The notes beneath the pieces were generated by a model. It was not told the origin of the DNA, did no database searches, and was given only the letters and a program-made list of their open reading frames with translations. A stretch of DNA of 64,000 nucleotides from Paralichthys olivaceus (Eukaryota; Chordata; Actinopteri; Pleuronectiformes; Paralichthyidae), in assembly GCF_024713975.1 (NCBI RefSeq), contig NC_091102.1, forward strand, positions 16,269,501-16,333,500, given 5' to 3'. A program made the position numbers and the translations under genes. The first letter of the stretch is position 1. Each line of letters begins with the position of its first letter. This document shows, one piece after another, positions 1 through 13,282 of the stretch.

Positions 1-1879
1 TCTGACCTCTCGTATGACTCACAACTTTAAGATATTAGGATTATGCTGGTCACTTGAGTTCTCAACGAGTGCCAATGTAAAGTTGTCAGTTACAGACATA
101 TTGAGCTCTTATAGCCATTATAGTATCTTAAAGTGACTGAAAGTTGTTTGAGGAACCGTTTTTGCTATAGACTGTATATTAAGATGGACGACACATCTCC
201 ACTTCCTCTAAATATCCAGAAATGAAGCCAAAATCTCCCCGATACGAACGCTGCCATCTTGCACATTTGAGTCTGTGCAGTGGCCATCAGGGGAGGTAGC
301 TGTGGCATCGAGGCCCCGCTCTTACATGTGCTTGACCAATCACAAGGCTTAGTCTCAGCTGTCAATCTTGATGTTTCACCCAGTTTGAAAAGCATCAAAT
401 GACTAATTAAAAACAAACTTAATGGAAATAAAATAGCACTTGCACATACATGAGTGTGGTGAGAACTACCTCAAATGACTGAAACCATCTTTCAGAAAAA
501 TGTATTCGATTTTTTTACGTTGACATTTCCCATTCACTAACGTGGAAGAGATGGAATTTATAAGCTATACAGCAGCCAGCCACCAAGTGGCACCAAGACA
601 ACGTGGCTTGACTTTTGAGCTGTCATGTCGTCCATTTTTGTATACAACCAATTGATTTGCATTTGTTGTGGCAAAATATTATCTGACTGCTCATGTTGTG
701 ATCTGAGGTTGCTCTCCTTCTATTATTAGCATAAATCCTGATGTGAGTCATTAGTCACGTTTATGATGTTTTCTTTTCTCGCTCAATCACAGTCTCCTCT
801 GTTCTTCCTCTGATCCCAATGGATGACAACAAGGCCTTGCATCTCCTTTTTTGCCCTTTAACAGACTTTTACTTGCATGACGGTTTGTATGGATCTTCAT
901 ACTGATACATTTGGTGTCATTAGAGAGTGTTTCCCTACAGGGAGCGAGGCACTCAACTGTGCAAATCACAGACAATTACCTAGTCTGCAGTGTTGAAGCT
1001 GCCAAAGCCGAAACTTGCTTCAGTTTTTCCTTATAATATTATATCATTATACTAGAGTTAGCTCCAACCTTGCTGACATGTTTTGTTTGAATTCTAATGA
1101 GTGTCAGTCTTCTGTTGTAGCTCGCTCTCAAATGATCAAGTCTTCTTCGTGGCCTGCCCTTTAAAACCTTGTAACATAGCAACTGGTCTCAAGTCACATT
1201 TAAGGTTACATGTAACCTGTATCAGCTTTTTCTCGAACAGGAAAAATATGATTTTTCACTGATTTTGTCAAATGTATTAACAACAAAAAGAGCTGTGTTG
1301 GGTGCAGATCTCCAGCCTGATGCAGCAAACCAGTGTCAATATCATAACACTGTTGTTAAATCACTGCTTCTGTATTAAAGCCAGAATGTCCCTATTAGCT
1401 TCCAGGCAGAAAGAAGTGAACAGGGACGGCAGCATTTCATTAAATTGTAATTTCTCTATGCTCTTACCTGAGTATTATCATATTTGTCTGTAAACACAAC
1501 TTAAAACGAAAGCTTTTTTTTTCTTGGTTAAGGTGAAGGTGGTTTTGAGGAGCTAATGCTAAAATAGCTGATAGATGCACTGCTGAGCTGCAGCATCTTT
1601 TAAAATAAATTCTAAATGGGATCACTCATATGCTCCCAAGGTGTTTCCTCCAAACTGCGTTTAGCAGGATAGACAGAGCCTCCATAACAGCAGGGAATAA
1701 TGGTGTTATTTTCCAAGAATGAAGTTCAAAAAACATATTAAGATTCTTTACTTAAGCAAAAGTAGAATACCACACATTAAAACACTATTAGATTGTTTAT
1801 GCAGCAGAAATGTCCCTATTTTATTATAATTATTATTGGGTTACACATCATTAAGAGAGAGCTAATTAGATATCTATAA

Positions 1880-2071
1880 CTATAAGTCTCTCTCTCTTTC
1901 TCTATCTATCCCTATGTGTGAACAAATACATATGTATGTATATGTATATAAATGCATATATTTTTTTTTTAAATATGTGTGTCTATATGTATATATATGC
2001 ATATCTGTATGTAAATCTGTATGTGTATATATACACGCATACTGTATGTGTATGTAAATATGTGTGTGTGT

Positions 2072-2113
<42 letters not shown>
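1880..2113. repeat. compound microsatellite, ends in (TG)n
   Basis: A TATG/TGTA-rich stretch passes into nearly pure (TG)n from about 2061 to 2112, with one TC interruption. Open frames of 65-79 codons on both strands across it are artefacts of the repeat. Confidence 0.95.
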
Positions 2114-2115
<2 letters not shown>

Positions 2116-4814
2116 CCATGCATTATATTTATAAACGTATAGATAATGATAATAATTATTACTCAAAATCTCAAGCAGGTCACCAGTGTCTATAGCTTTC
2201 AAATTAAATGACTGGAGTGAAACTACAGTGTTTGCATCAAGGCAGCAATATTAGCAGTGCTAAGGTCAAATGTAAGTACTATATAATGCAAATACTGAAC
2301 ATTTGCACGATTAAATTCTAGAATACAAGAGACCTGTAAATAAATCATTTATTTCCACAAATCCGACTCAAAATAAGAATCAATATGAAATTGAAGGTAA
2401 AGTGAGAAATGTTTGTGAACATTTACACTTGATCCAAATCCACTGTAAGACAATAAAAGTCAAAATTGTACTGCTGCATTAACTCAGTCACAGTTAATGT
2501 GGCACCAGTGAATTTGTGAATTACCTGCAGGAGATCACAGACATTTTATTTTTCACCTATGCGGATGGCAAAACCTAGGAGGTGAAGGTGGGATGTAACT
2601 GAGCTCAGTGTGGCAAATTTAAATGCAGCGATGATGTCAGGTGTTCTGAGAGTGTTAACAATGATCCCGCCAGGAGACAAGATGGAGAGCGAGCTGAGGG
2701 GACGAGAGCCTCTTGGTAATCTGGATACTTCTGTTATCTTACCACCTGCCACATGTGACAGCAGCAAAGCCCTGAACACTTCACTTTTAGACAGGCGTTA
2801 CCTTTCAACACATCATCACTTTCACAATCCCATTACATGGTCAAAGCACCATCTCCTGCTCTGGCTCCTGACACCTGCAGCACACCTCAATATGTGTGAT
2901 AGCAGGGATTTAGGAGGATAATTCCACAAATAATGTTGGACTTGGTGTAATTACCATTCACTTGACCAGAACACCTTATAGTTTGTGCAACAATTGCATT
3001 CATGCTCATAAAACTCCTCTGCATGGTATGTTATTCTCAAATCAATACTTCTTTTCTTATTTTATCTCAGGAAGACCTAACATAAGTGTTTCCCTCACTG
3101 CTTTTTATTGACATTTTCCTTTTTGTCAATTTATTGTTTTTCAGAACCATGCTGCAAATGGTGCGAGTGTTTGATGCAGAATTTTTTCCCCCCCTCGATT
3201 TTGCTCAAACATACGTCCACTAAATTTGACAGAGAAAACATTTTCCGTACCCGCAGCCGACTGCGCCGTGGCTGATTTCACAGAAACAGCTCCCTTTGAA
3301 GAGGAAACACGAGTTGGAAAGACGTTGCCTCATTTTCCTCTGAGTAGCTCTGAAGACAGTTACTTCACAAGAAATATACAAAGACAGAGGGGAGCTGACA
3401 GTGCTTTGTTAGGGCTGAAAATGACAAGCTGAAAAAAAAGAAAAAAAAAGAGAGGGGCCTCAAAGCCCAGAGGCAGAGGAGGAAAACGCAAAACTGAGAA
3501 TAATCAGCAAGGAGATTTATTGTACATATTCTAAAGCTGTCACACCTTTCCTTTTTACAGGAAAGCAACGCAGCTTCTATTAAAGGGGTCAATCATTTCC
3601 TGCACTCTGACATAGAGTGTGATTGCCTTTTCCAAGAAGCAACCAGGTGGTAATTAAGAACTTTATATGTCAGAGTGTTTGGGAAAATATGAAAGTGTTC
3701 GGCTGCAGAAACTTTGCCTGCTGGAGTGGTGACTTTGTGCGATTACACAGCTTATTCTTGAGTTTGGCAGTTCAAACGCAAATGAAGACTTCTCGGCTGA
3801 ATGCGACAGAACCGTGACAACTCTTGCAATATTTGAGTGAATAAAAGAAAACGCGATACCACAATTCCTCAGACCGCATACACATAGACAAAGTACCTAT
3901 TGTAGAGGAGCTGATATCCATGTTTTGCTTTGTTGCAGCACAGCAGTAAAGAGCAGTATTAGCAGGGAGATAAAAGAGCTGCTAAACATCGAGGTTGTGC
4001 ATCAGAGGATGCTGGATGTCTCTGACCTGCAGAGCAGTAATGACAATGCTATAAGGTAGCAGAGCCTCCAGATCTAACGCCGCCGGGGGCTGCGGATCGC
4101 TCCATAAAAATTCATAGCTGTGGACCAAGATCAGGAGACTCGACATCGTATTAAACATAATGTTTCCAGTGCCGGAGCCACCGGAGTGGGGTGTGACTTC
4201 ATGCGAGAGAGCCGCTCGGCACCTCAGTCCATCCCAAAGAGCTCACATCACAAGAGATGCTCGGGGAAAGTAATCATAAGTATTTTGACTTTAATCTTTA
4301 ATGGTCCACTCAGCAGCCAGATTAGGGTTATTGTCAATGCAAAGGGCAATTGTGTTACAACTATCAATCACCAGGAGCTTCTTTCTCTTCATTCCAAGAC
4401 CTTTATCATGGATTTATTGTCAGCACGCACGCAATTATGACTGATGATTGGGAAAAAGGGAGGACAGGCTCCAGGGCTCAATACAGTCAACACAAGTTGG
4501 AGTGGCTGCGAGCTACATTTGAGGGATTTAACCTGCGGAAACAACAACCTTTTCCTTAAGAGGTTCCAGACAACATGCAGGCGGAGGACAGCAAATGCCA
4601 CGGACAGTATTGTTTATGAGGGATTATCTAGTTGGGCCCTGTGGTGAGAGAGATTGTGACCCCAATATGAGCACAGATACACATCAGCACCATGTAAGCT
4701 CCGAAATGATTCCTGGGAGGGCAGCGCATGCATACAAGGCCCCTCTGCTCCGTCAATCCATGTTTAATCACTTCCACAGACATTTTTTCTTCTGGTCCGC
4801 CTGACATTTCCTCT

Positions 4815-5088
4815 CATTTTTCTTTCTCCCTCCCTCTCCACCCAATTTCTCTGGTGGGTTTTTGAAGACTTAAGTTCCAGTCTTTTTCTCTCCCTCTCCC
4901 TCTCTCCCTCCCTCTCTCTCGCTTTCTTACAAGGCAAATCCGGAGAGAGGTTGAGATGCGAAGACCAGGCAGAGTAGGGGATGTGAAGAATATAAACACA
5001 CTTTTTTTTTTTTTTATTGTCCAGAGGGAAAGGAGGGGTGGGGCGGGGGGGAGGCGGGAAGGGGTGCAGGGGGCTGGGCGGTGGGGTC
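4815..5088. repeat. polypyrimidine tract followed by T-run and G-rich tract
   Basis: 4815-4925 is almost pure CT with CTCTCC-type units. A run of T follows near 5003-5015, then a G-rich block at about 5028-5088 containing many runs of three or more G. The 149-codon minus-strand frame across it is a by-product of this composition. Confidence 0.85.
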
Positions 5089-8000
5089 TGTAAAAGAGAC
5101 GAGGACCTTATCACAGCCCAGCAGCTCTGTAATTCGCTGCCATGATAAAGTGGCAGCGCGGAAAACCTTACAAGGCTGGCACAATCCAAAGACGGATTAG
5201 GTTTTTCTGACATAAGCTTCCTGAAAAACTAATCAATCAGCCCATGCGGCATTATCAGAAGCGTGAGATTAAAGCGCTGCTCCTAATCCCCCCCACTGTA
5301 CATTTTATTACACTTTCCCAGTGTTATTTGCCTTTAAATATACAATAAATAAATAATAATAATAAAAACCCAAACCTAATTGAGCGTGGGGAAGGGGGAG
5401 AGGGGTTAAAGAGCCCTTAGAGAGGGAATTTATGTAGAATGTGTGTTTTGTTATGAAGACGGGGATAAAACTGTTGTCCTTGCCAGAGCCCTTTTTGACT
5501 TTGCATAGAGCCTCACTGTCTCACTCCAACACTGCAGAAAAACAAAGTAAGGAAGAAGGAAAAAAAAATCCTTTGCCAGAATTTTACAACAATGTAGTAG
5601 CTAAAAATCTGCCAATTCAAATTCATACTCTTGTCTCTAGTGCCGTTGACGGATGAAGAGATAAATTATGACGTAGGTATTTATGCTCCTAAATAAATAA
5701 CTGTTGAAATTAATGCTAATTCCTCTGAGAAATGACTTGTAATCCCTTAAATCAGTGCACATCAAAGTTACAGGGATGAACTCGGGGCGTGCTGCGGATA
5801 CAGAGGACAAGGCACGTACAGCTTTACCAGTAACCAGCTAAGCTTTGTCTCTTTAATGCGTCACACCCTTCTATCAAGACGCTTTGCTTACTTCCCTGCT
5901 CATGTGTGACCCTGGGCGGCGTTTACAGTATCAGAGAAGGTAGCTACTTCTAACGCCGGCCCTCTTGGCACGGGCCCCGTTTCCAAAGAGCTCTTACCCA
6001 AAGATACAGTGGTGCAATAGACTTTCTCAGCCTCCTCTCACTCCTAATCCCAACAAACAAACAAACAAAAACCTTTCCCTGCATGCAATCTGCGGAGTAA
6101 AGCATATAGAGGCAGGGCTGGACAGGCAGGGAGGAGATGGCAGAGAGCACGGCTCCTAAAGCCATCCACATTGTTCTGCTGTCATTGCACAGAGGATAAC
6201 TGCAGCAGATGTCACGAGAAAGAATGGATTCTCCCAGGATGGCTGTGACCCTCTTATTTGTCCCTGGGGTATGGCACAGATGCCGGGAGCTGGGGATGCA
6301 TTTTCACCAATTTGATTCATGTCATGAGTGTATGAGTGCGTGTGTGAAGATGCGTTGTTGGAGGATTTGGCCTTTGCTCCAGAACCTAAAATCTCTGATA
6401 AAATCATGGAACGTGTACCCGTCCTCATTACAGGCCGTCCTGATGGCTTTAGTTGTCTGAGGTGCATCCTGTGACACTGTCCCTGGATGGAAACCTTGCT
6501 GTGTCTCTTTAAAACTTTCCTATTAAGCAGACATACTAAGAAAAAAAAGTTTTGTGCACATATTTCATGCTTTCTACGAGACCCAGTCTGGAATTCAAGC
6601 ATTCTTTATCCTACGGAAGGTGGGGGAATACTGATAAGGGCCAATATGTCCCCATTCAGACAGGGGTGAGTCTGCTGGGAGGGGAGCCACCGAGGCCAAT
6701 GAAAAGAGCCTCTCCAGGGACGCAGCCCGTCTCCCTCTCTCCCTCCCTCTCTGGAGGCAGTAGCTCCCAATAGGCACAGGGCTGATTACAGCAGCAGCCG
6801 GGGCAGACAGCACTTTGCCGCTCCATCTGCACAGTTCAAGGCTATCTTTAAAGAAGCCCTCTTTGACGACAGCACAGATGTGAGGAACTTCTTCAATCGC
6901 GTGGCATTTTCTGCTCAGGTGTGATCACGGCAAGGGACTGTTAAGCAAGGATGATCACGATAAAAAAAAAAAGGCACACATATATTCAACCTTTATATTT
7001 CCCTATATAAAGCTTGTGATCTTTCTTTGGAGAGCTTAGTCCTGCAATAAAAACAGAATTAAACTGCGGGAAAAGATTATGTCCAGAAGCTTATGAGACA
7101 ATCAGGATCTGGTGAATACCAACAGTTTCTCTCTCAGGGACACAGTTTCATCACATTTGTAGTTACAGGTTATTATAGAGGAAGTGCACAGGCCACGGAA
7201 ACCTGTGAGTGCTGCAATTTGCATGTATTGTTCTCAGTTGTCATTTCATTATTTAATTTATTTTCGCTATTTTTTTCCGTTTACACTTGGTGTAGAATGA
7301 AAATGACACTTTACAGGTGTCAAGGTTTTTTTTTCGACACATGAGGTTAAACATTGTTCTTGCCTGATGGAGGAGAGTAAATGAAAAATGATCGTTAACC
7401 ACAAATATGCACGAGATACAGTTGAAGACATGAGGAGGTCCATTGTTTGGTTGAGCAATGGAGGACAGACTCAAGACACCTAGACCGTAATATATGAAAT
7501 TTAAAAAAAACACCCACACAGTGGAAATGAACTATGAACTTTTGCAAGCTTGTACATTAGTATATAGTTTATAACCAGTGATTAATTTGATTGATTTTAA
7601 CCACATTAACTCAACCTCTTAAATTATAAGTGCTGCAGAATTGTTAATTATAAACTATGATAATGCTCATTAACTAGGAATGTGACGTAAATGTTTTTTA
7701 TATTGTACAAATATGGGCTACGTGTATTATTTTCTGGACCTGAATAAGAAGGATGAACGCTAAGGGAAAGTCACAGTGTCAAATGAGAATAATAAGTTTA
7801 AGTCAGTCTATTAAGAAAATCAAGTGCACGTTGTATAATAAATATATTATATAATTTGAAAAATAGTCTAGTCCACCGAATGAAACTCAGTCAGCTAGAG
7901 GCTGGACATTTTTGAAAAATGAAAAATGAAATCTTTTAAATAAGAAAAGAGAAAGAAAACACATAATTAGTGGAGCTGTTAATGTCCATTAAGATACTTA

Positions 8001-8209
8001 TTTTAATGAACAGATTGTACATTCAGGTAGATAAAAAAGTATAATAATCCTTATTTTCCGAATGGAAATGCTGTTGAATCACCCACAATTTCAAGACAGT
8101 CATTTTAGTTCAATATCATTTGGCACATATGTAGTTTTTGATAAATCTTGCATTGCGTAAAAACCTTCACATTTGTCCATGTTTAGTCTGCAGGGACTCA
8201 GACCCTCAC

Positions 8210-8469
8210 CTGGTGCAGGAGACACAGAAGCAGGAGCGTTTGCAGGGCACTCATCTTCAATGACTTCTCGACTTTATTCAAGATGAGCGGCGCTTAAATC
8301 CTCCCTGGAAGCTTTGGAGAGGGACAGACGCACATGCCGCTGGAGCATCGCTTTGATCACCTGCGAGAAACATTCACCACGTTAAATCGCTGCCAATCCC
8401 CTCTGTGGTTCTTCGTTTGGAAGAAGCCCCGGGACATTTAGAAAAAAAACTAAGAACTTTTTTCTTACC
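8210..8469 (-). CDS. 5' end of an unidentified secreted/membrane protein gene (signal-peptide exon)
   Basis: Reading the minus strand, a 5'UTR exon ends at 8469 before a strong donor (GTAAGAAA). A 108-bp intron (8468-8361) ends in TTTCTCGCAG, and a second exon runs 8360-8210. The ATG at 8254-8252 opens a 15-codon peptide, MSALQTLLLLCLLHQ, with the hydrophobic core of a signal peptide, followed in phase 0 by the donor GTGAGG (8209 onward). A short upstream ORF lies in the same exon and stops just before the ATG. No later exon is recognisable down to position 1, so the gene continues past the left edge or across a very long intron. A non-coding first exon followed by a signal-peptide exon is common to many secreted proteins. 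By human synteny FSTL1 is one candidate neighbour of RABL3, but I cannot confirm it. Confidence 0.45.
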
Positions 8470-9130
8470 GTTTTCCAAAGGCAGTAGCTCGCTTAGTTGG
8501 ATGAGGCGACTTGAATCATCCCTGTTCAATCCACTTTGGGGCAAAGACTCCTAAAATCCTCTCAGCGCGTCCCCGTCTTTCTCGGACTCTTGGATCTCTC
8601 TGCAGACTCTGCCTACATTCACTGTTCTATATGCGCATCAAACCCAAATCTAAATGAACTCTGCCCAATCCGGAGCAGTGTTGTTTATACTGAGACGTCG
8701 ATCCACCGCGGTAAAGTAGAGCCAAGTGAGCCCGTATCCCGATGTGAGAGCTGCAGTCAGTCAGACAGCTGTGCGCGCTCTGTGCGCTCTCTTCAGCGAA
8801 AGTACTTCAGTGCGCAAAATCCTCCGCCGTGCGTCTCCAAGGTCGGCGCGCATCCATGCAAAGAGTCAGAGGCAAAGCTTTCACTCGTGAAGTCTCACTC
8901 TCTCCATCTTGGAGACAATATGAGCCTTGATGTCCCTGTTATCGGGGTTTTGTTCAGAAGCAAGTCCACGTTTTATTTTAACCCTGTGAGGGACCAAACC
9001 TGCGATCTCACTTTTTCACTGTGTTGTTGTTGGGTGATTTGGCACGTTGACCTCCAACGTTCCACCCAAATGTGGCCGTGGCTGCTGCACCTTACCAGAT
9101 GTATAGTTGGAGGTCTGTAGCATTATGCAA
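8470..9130 (-). promoter_or_regulatory. probable promoter and first exon region of the minus-strand gene
   Basis: The stretch upstream of the 5'UTR donor at 8469 is richer in GC and CpG (for example around 8690-8850) than the AT-rich surroundings, as expected of a vertebrate promoter. I cannot place the transcription start. A 194-codon frame on the plus strand (8536-9120) covers it but shows no family similarity. Confidence 0.35.
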
Positions 9131-9765
9131 AACTTTGACACAACACTTTTTAAATGATTTTATTCAGTGCAACAATGATTTCCAGTTTGGAAACCCAGTC
9201 ACATTAGCAGGAGTGTTTGAGTCATGCAAGTGAAAAACACCCCAGTGAGTGATATTCATTCATTTGAGGAGCAGCTGACGCAGCAGTCCTGACCACAAAG
9301 TACAGAGGAGCAGAAAAGGTCAAACGTTGACTGAGGCTGAACAAAGGCAACATGACTTTCTACTGTGGACAAGAGGCCATCTCTAAGACTCTGGCGCCAT
9401 CATGTGGTCATAGGCAGATGTGCCACTTCACAGAGAAAGACCAGGGAGTTGCAGTTGGTTCACACTGTGCAAATGAAATGGTTAATTTGTTCATACCTAA
9501 ACATTTGCAGTTTAAAGTCAGGTGTTGATTGTTTGCAAGACTTACCAGCAGGGGGCGAAACATCTCCACATTTCAGCTTTAAAGGAATCAACAATGAAAC
9601 ACTAGAAGAGCAGCTCAGGACAAAATGTTTCAGATTGAAACGCTGAGCCGGAATCAGTTCAGAGAGCAGGGATCTCCTTACCATTTCTTTTTCTATGGCA
9701 CAGTCTCGCTGTTTAACATTAAACAACAGAATATAAAGGTAAATTCAAATGGTTTCTAACACACT

Positions 9766-9770
<5 letters not shown>

Positions 9771-9808
<38 letters not shown>
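9771..9808. repeat. (TG)19 microsatellite
   Basis: Uninterrupted TG dinucleotide repeat read directly. Confidence 0.98.
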
Positions 9809-9810
<2 letters not shown>

Positions 9811-12671
9811 CGACAAACATATAAAGCGTCTCATTTTTACATTGTATTGTGTCACTGTCTGCTTATTAATGCTGAGTGGAAAGACTTCTAGTGAAGTGTT
9901 ATTTTAGAGTACTGCAGTCTCACATATCTCATACAATGAACAGTTATATGAAGAAGCAAAAGTTGTTCTCAGATTCATATCCAATACATCAAATTTTAAA
10001 TATCTGAGATCATCCGCGTGTCATGTTTTATCTTGTATGGTTTTCACAAGACTTTTTATTTCAGTAACTCGCTACACTGCTGTGTTCATTTGTTTCACAT
10101 TCAAAAATTATCAAATTTCTTTGACCAAGTTCAGGTACATCTACTTGCATACTGTTATATATAGCAGAAGGACAACGAAAGTGCATATGGCTACTTACAC
10201 AATATCACCTAGAACAAAAGTTAGAGCCACACGATCTGTGCAAACACGCACACTCCGGACTTTAGTGATGGGAATTACATCTCTTTAAAAGAGAGCCAGA
10301 TCTTATGGCTCTGTTCCTTTCATCCTCGGGTGTTACAATGTCACACACACACACACACACACAGCAGACAGGAACGTCAGCTAGATAACAGCTATCATTT
10401 CATTCAAACGCTGCCATTTAAAGTTACAGAAGAATCAGCTCCCAAATCAAAGGCTTTCTGGGGTTTAAAGGTCATCACAACAACTTGCTGATTATGTTAA
10501 ACTGCTTCACATCCACACAAACAATCCTGAGAGAAACAGTGGACATTGTTACTGACGAGATTACTCTGATATAAATATAATGCATGAAGGGTGAGACGTC
10601 CCCCCTCCCTGATGCCCTTCTGTTCACCTGAAGGGGAGCAGCGTCACTGACGTGGATCTTATCAGTTTAGGGAAGGGAATGGATGAAGTTTGGGCGCACT
10701 AATTATAAGAATGGTTCTCAGGTTGGATTTCCTTCGTTCACACCAAAGAGCCGTTGAAAAGAATCGGATCGTTTCTGAATGACACAACATGACCCAACTT
10801 CACAGTGGGCATGAGGTGTTCATTATATGTCAAAGTCATGGTCCATTAGTTGCAAACAGCAAGGACGTATATGACTGGCACCATGTTGAGTAACAGCCCC
10901 TGATGTGAATTCTAACCACTGATCACAAATACCCTTTCAGTAAGCAGGACTCAAACATTGACTCTAGGTTTGACACTTTGAAATGTGAGATAAATGATGA
11001 GAGGGTTTGAAATGCACAGTTGTTTTTCCAGTAGTAATGAAACTAAATTCTCTTTGTACAGAGAATGAAAGTTTGATGTTTGGACGTTAAATTAAAACAG
11101 TCCTGCACAGAGACTGGTGTTTGGTCAGGGGTGGGGAACGTCCCACCTCCTCGCTCATGTAAATTATAACCACCCCATCCTGTTTACCACGCTGGTAACA
11201 TATATCCTGTGCCAGATGTTTAATATCTATTTGAGAGCAACTTTTGTTAACAGAGCCAGACAGTCCATTTCATTTATTGTTGTGCTTGTGTTTATTTTAT
11301 TTGTTTTATTCATCAAGGATATTTTAATAATTTTAATTCTAATTCAAATGTCAGACTGAATATTCAGTTCATTGCTCTTTGAAATGGTGAACTTGCATGA
11401 TTATGCAATTCCATTGTCAATACCATTGTCATTATATCAGTGGTTTAAAATTGTTTCAAAATGATTACAATAATAATATTCATCACAATAATTGGAACAA
11501 TATATCGTCCAGTAAACATTTTATGAGTTTGGCACCACCATCTGGTTGAAATCACTACATACAGTAGTTTTGCAGCAACCTCACGGATACATTAGTTTGT
11601 CATCAAAAAGCAGATTTCTTTTCTTTTGGAACATCTTCATATGTGATATGTTTCTCTTGTTTTAAGGTTTTACTGAAATATATGAAAAAATGTGTCTCAT
11701 TTATTGGACATAATACAAAGACAAAACACACAAATACTGCAAGTAAAAGCAAAATCCACAAAAGCAGTGTGAGCTGAACAAAATTCATTATGGCTTTGAT
11801 TTAGTTTAGTGCAGGTAGATACGACTGACAGGCGTCAGCTTACCTAAAAATAAACACATATCTCAGTTTAGTATCTTCCTGTATTACGAAATGACACATT
11901 TCATCAGATTGCCAGCAAGTCGGCACGGCATGGCACACGTGCTTTAATGAGCATGTGGGCCTCTCATTGATATTGAGAGAGACTCTTATTACAACCTGTG
12001 TGAGAACTGCACATGTTAATACAATACGTTGTTTAAAGCTGGGACAGTTAATTGCATGAGCTTTGTCTTGTGGTGATGGTGAGAAGAACCCTGCAGCTTT
12101 TGCAAAACATATTCTTTCAGTCTTGAGAAGTATGTAGTATCACAAGTATGATCAAAGCTGCTGTCTACAAACATTATTGTATCCAGTGGCAGTGACAGAG
12201 GAGGTAGCTGCTGCTGTAGAGCTGTTTTCGCTTTGTGGCCACTTTAGACAAGGTCATAGGCTTAAAAGAGTAACGCTGACCTACACACACAGATACCAAG
12301 GCAGGAAACAGCTGTCTTCCTGTATAGTCAGGTGAAGAATCAGCAGAATGAAGTGGAGCGAAGGTCAATCCGGAGAGTTGGTCACATCTGACAGAAAACA
12401 GCTTGAACACACAGGTGGCTGGAACATTGTCTGATAGCAGTTTTCTCAATGATGACATATTCGTGTGCCAAAGCTCCTGTGTCTGGACGTTGCTGAAACA
12501 TGGAGTAAGCATATTTTCACGCTGTACTGACAGGAAGGTGATTTATGAACCCAAGCACAGCCCCCTTCCTCCGACTTGCATGTCAGATGTGTCGAAACAG
12601 CTCTCTCATTACTCCGTCGTGTTGCTGTTGGAGACAGGACTGAGCAAAAGCAGAGGAACAGGAAAACTGGA

Positions 12672-12900
12672 TATATGAATCAAATTTCATGGCAATCCAT
12701 TTGACAGATGTTTAGACATTTCATCCAACGCCACAACTATCAACCTTTCTGATAGGGCCTATAAAAAAAAGTCATTGTATCCTGAAAGTTAGTAGGATTC
12801 ATCCTCTGGGGAGTCTGTACAATATAATGGCAACCCATCCAATTGTGAAAATGTTCAGGAAGGCTCAAGTGGCTGAAAGTGCCATCCACAGAGTCCAGTA
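12672..12900. repeat. decayed teleost interspersed repeat
   Basis: Contains phrases such as TTTCATGGCAATCCAT and GTAGGATTCATCCTCTGGGG, which I recognise from a very common dispersed repeat of percomorph fish. Family name not assigned. It abuts another repeat at 12921. Confidence 0.55.
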
Positions 12901-12920
12901 CTATCATGGCTAAAAAGCAA

Positions 12921-13282
12921 CAGTCCCCTGATGAAACCACATTTAAATTCCCTCCCTAGATCCAGCTTTTTATTTAGACCCCCACCAGATTGCACTCACT
13001 CATGATATCATTCTCCTAAACATACCAGATTTTGTTCTTCGATATCCATGAAGTATTCTCTGAGAAATCTACAAAAGTCTTAAAAAACACCCAATGTCGC
13101 GATTTTTAAAGAAATTGAAAAAATATCCTGATTTGGATCTGCAACACAATTCAATGGGTTAATTTCTTCTCTGACTCATACCACATCCTTCCACCAAGTC
13201 TCCTGGTAATCCATAGGGTAGCTTTTGTGTAATACTGCTAAAAAACTAACACTGATAAAAACATAACCTCCTTAGTGGAGTT
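12921..13282 (-). repeat. dispersed repeat 'family A', near-full reverse copy
   Basis: The start (CCCCTGATGAAACCACATTT) and end (ATAACCTCCTTAGTGGAG) match, in reverse, a repeat whose other copies in this window are at 32401-32650 (forward), about 45941-46100 (forward, partial), 61708-61835 (reverse, partial) and 63842-64000 (reverse, cut by the window edge). No coding capacity is visible; probably a non-autonomous element. Confidence 0.65.

Larger units (their letters stand above)
1..8209. other. non-coding stretch, probable intron/flank of a minus-strand gene
   Basis: I see no exon with splice sites and family similarity here. The region lies downstream (minus strand) of the splice donor at 8209/8208, so it is probably the first large intron of the gene starting near 8469; that is inference. 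It holds a GT-rich microsatellite (about 1880-2113), a CT-rich tract (about 4815-4925), a G-rich tract (5028-5088) and a stretch at about 5100-5300 that looks denser in TAAT and GATAA motifs than its surroundings. All open frames of 60-150 codons here are low-complexity or lack protein-like composition. Confidence 0.5.

Noticed and set aside
4764-5213. 149-codon minus-strand frame
   Set aside because: Runs through the CT-rich, T-run and G-rich tracts; the product is low-complexity Arg/Glu and Pro runs.
6156-6602. 148-codon minus-strand frame
   Set aside because: No recognisable domain, no coherent splice context, overlaps other chance frames on both strands.
8536-9120. 194-codon open frame on the plus strand
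   Set aside because: No domain, signal or family similarity; lies in the GC-richer upstream region of the minus-strand gene where long chance frames are expected.
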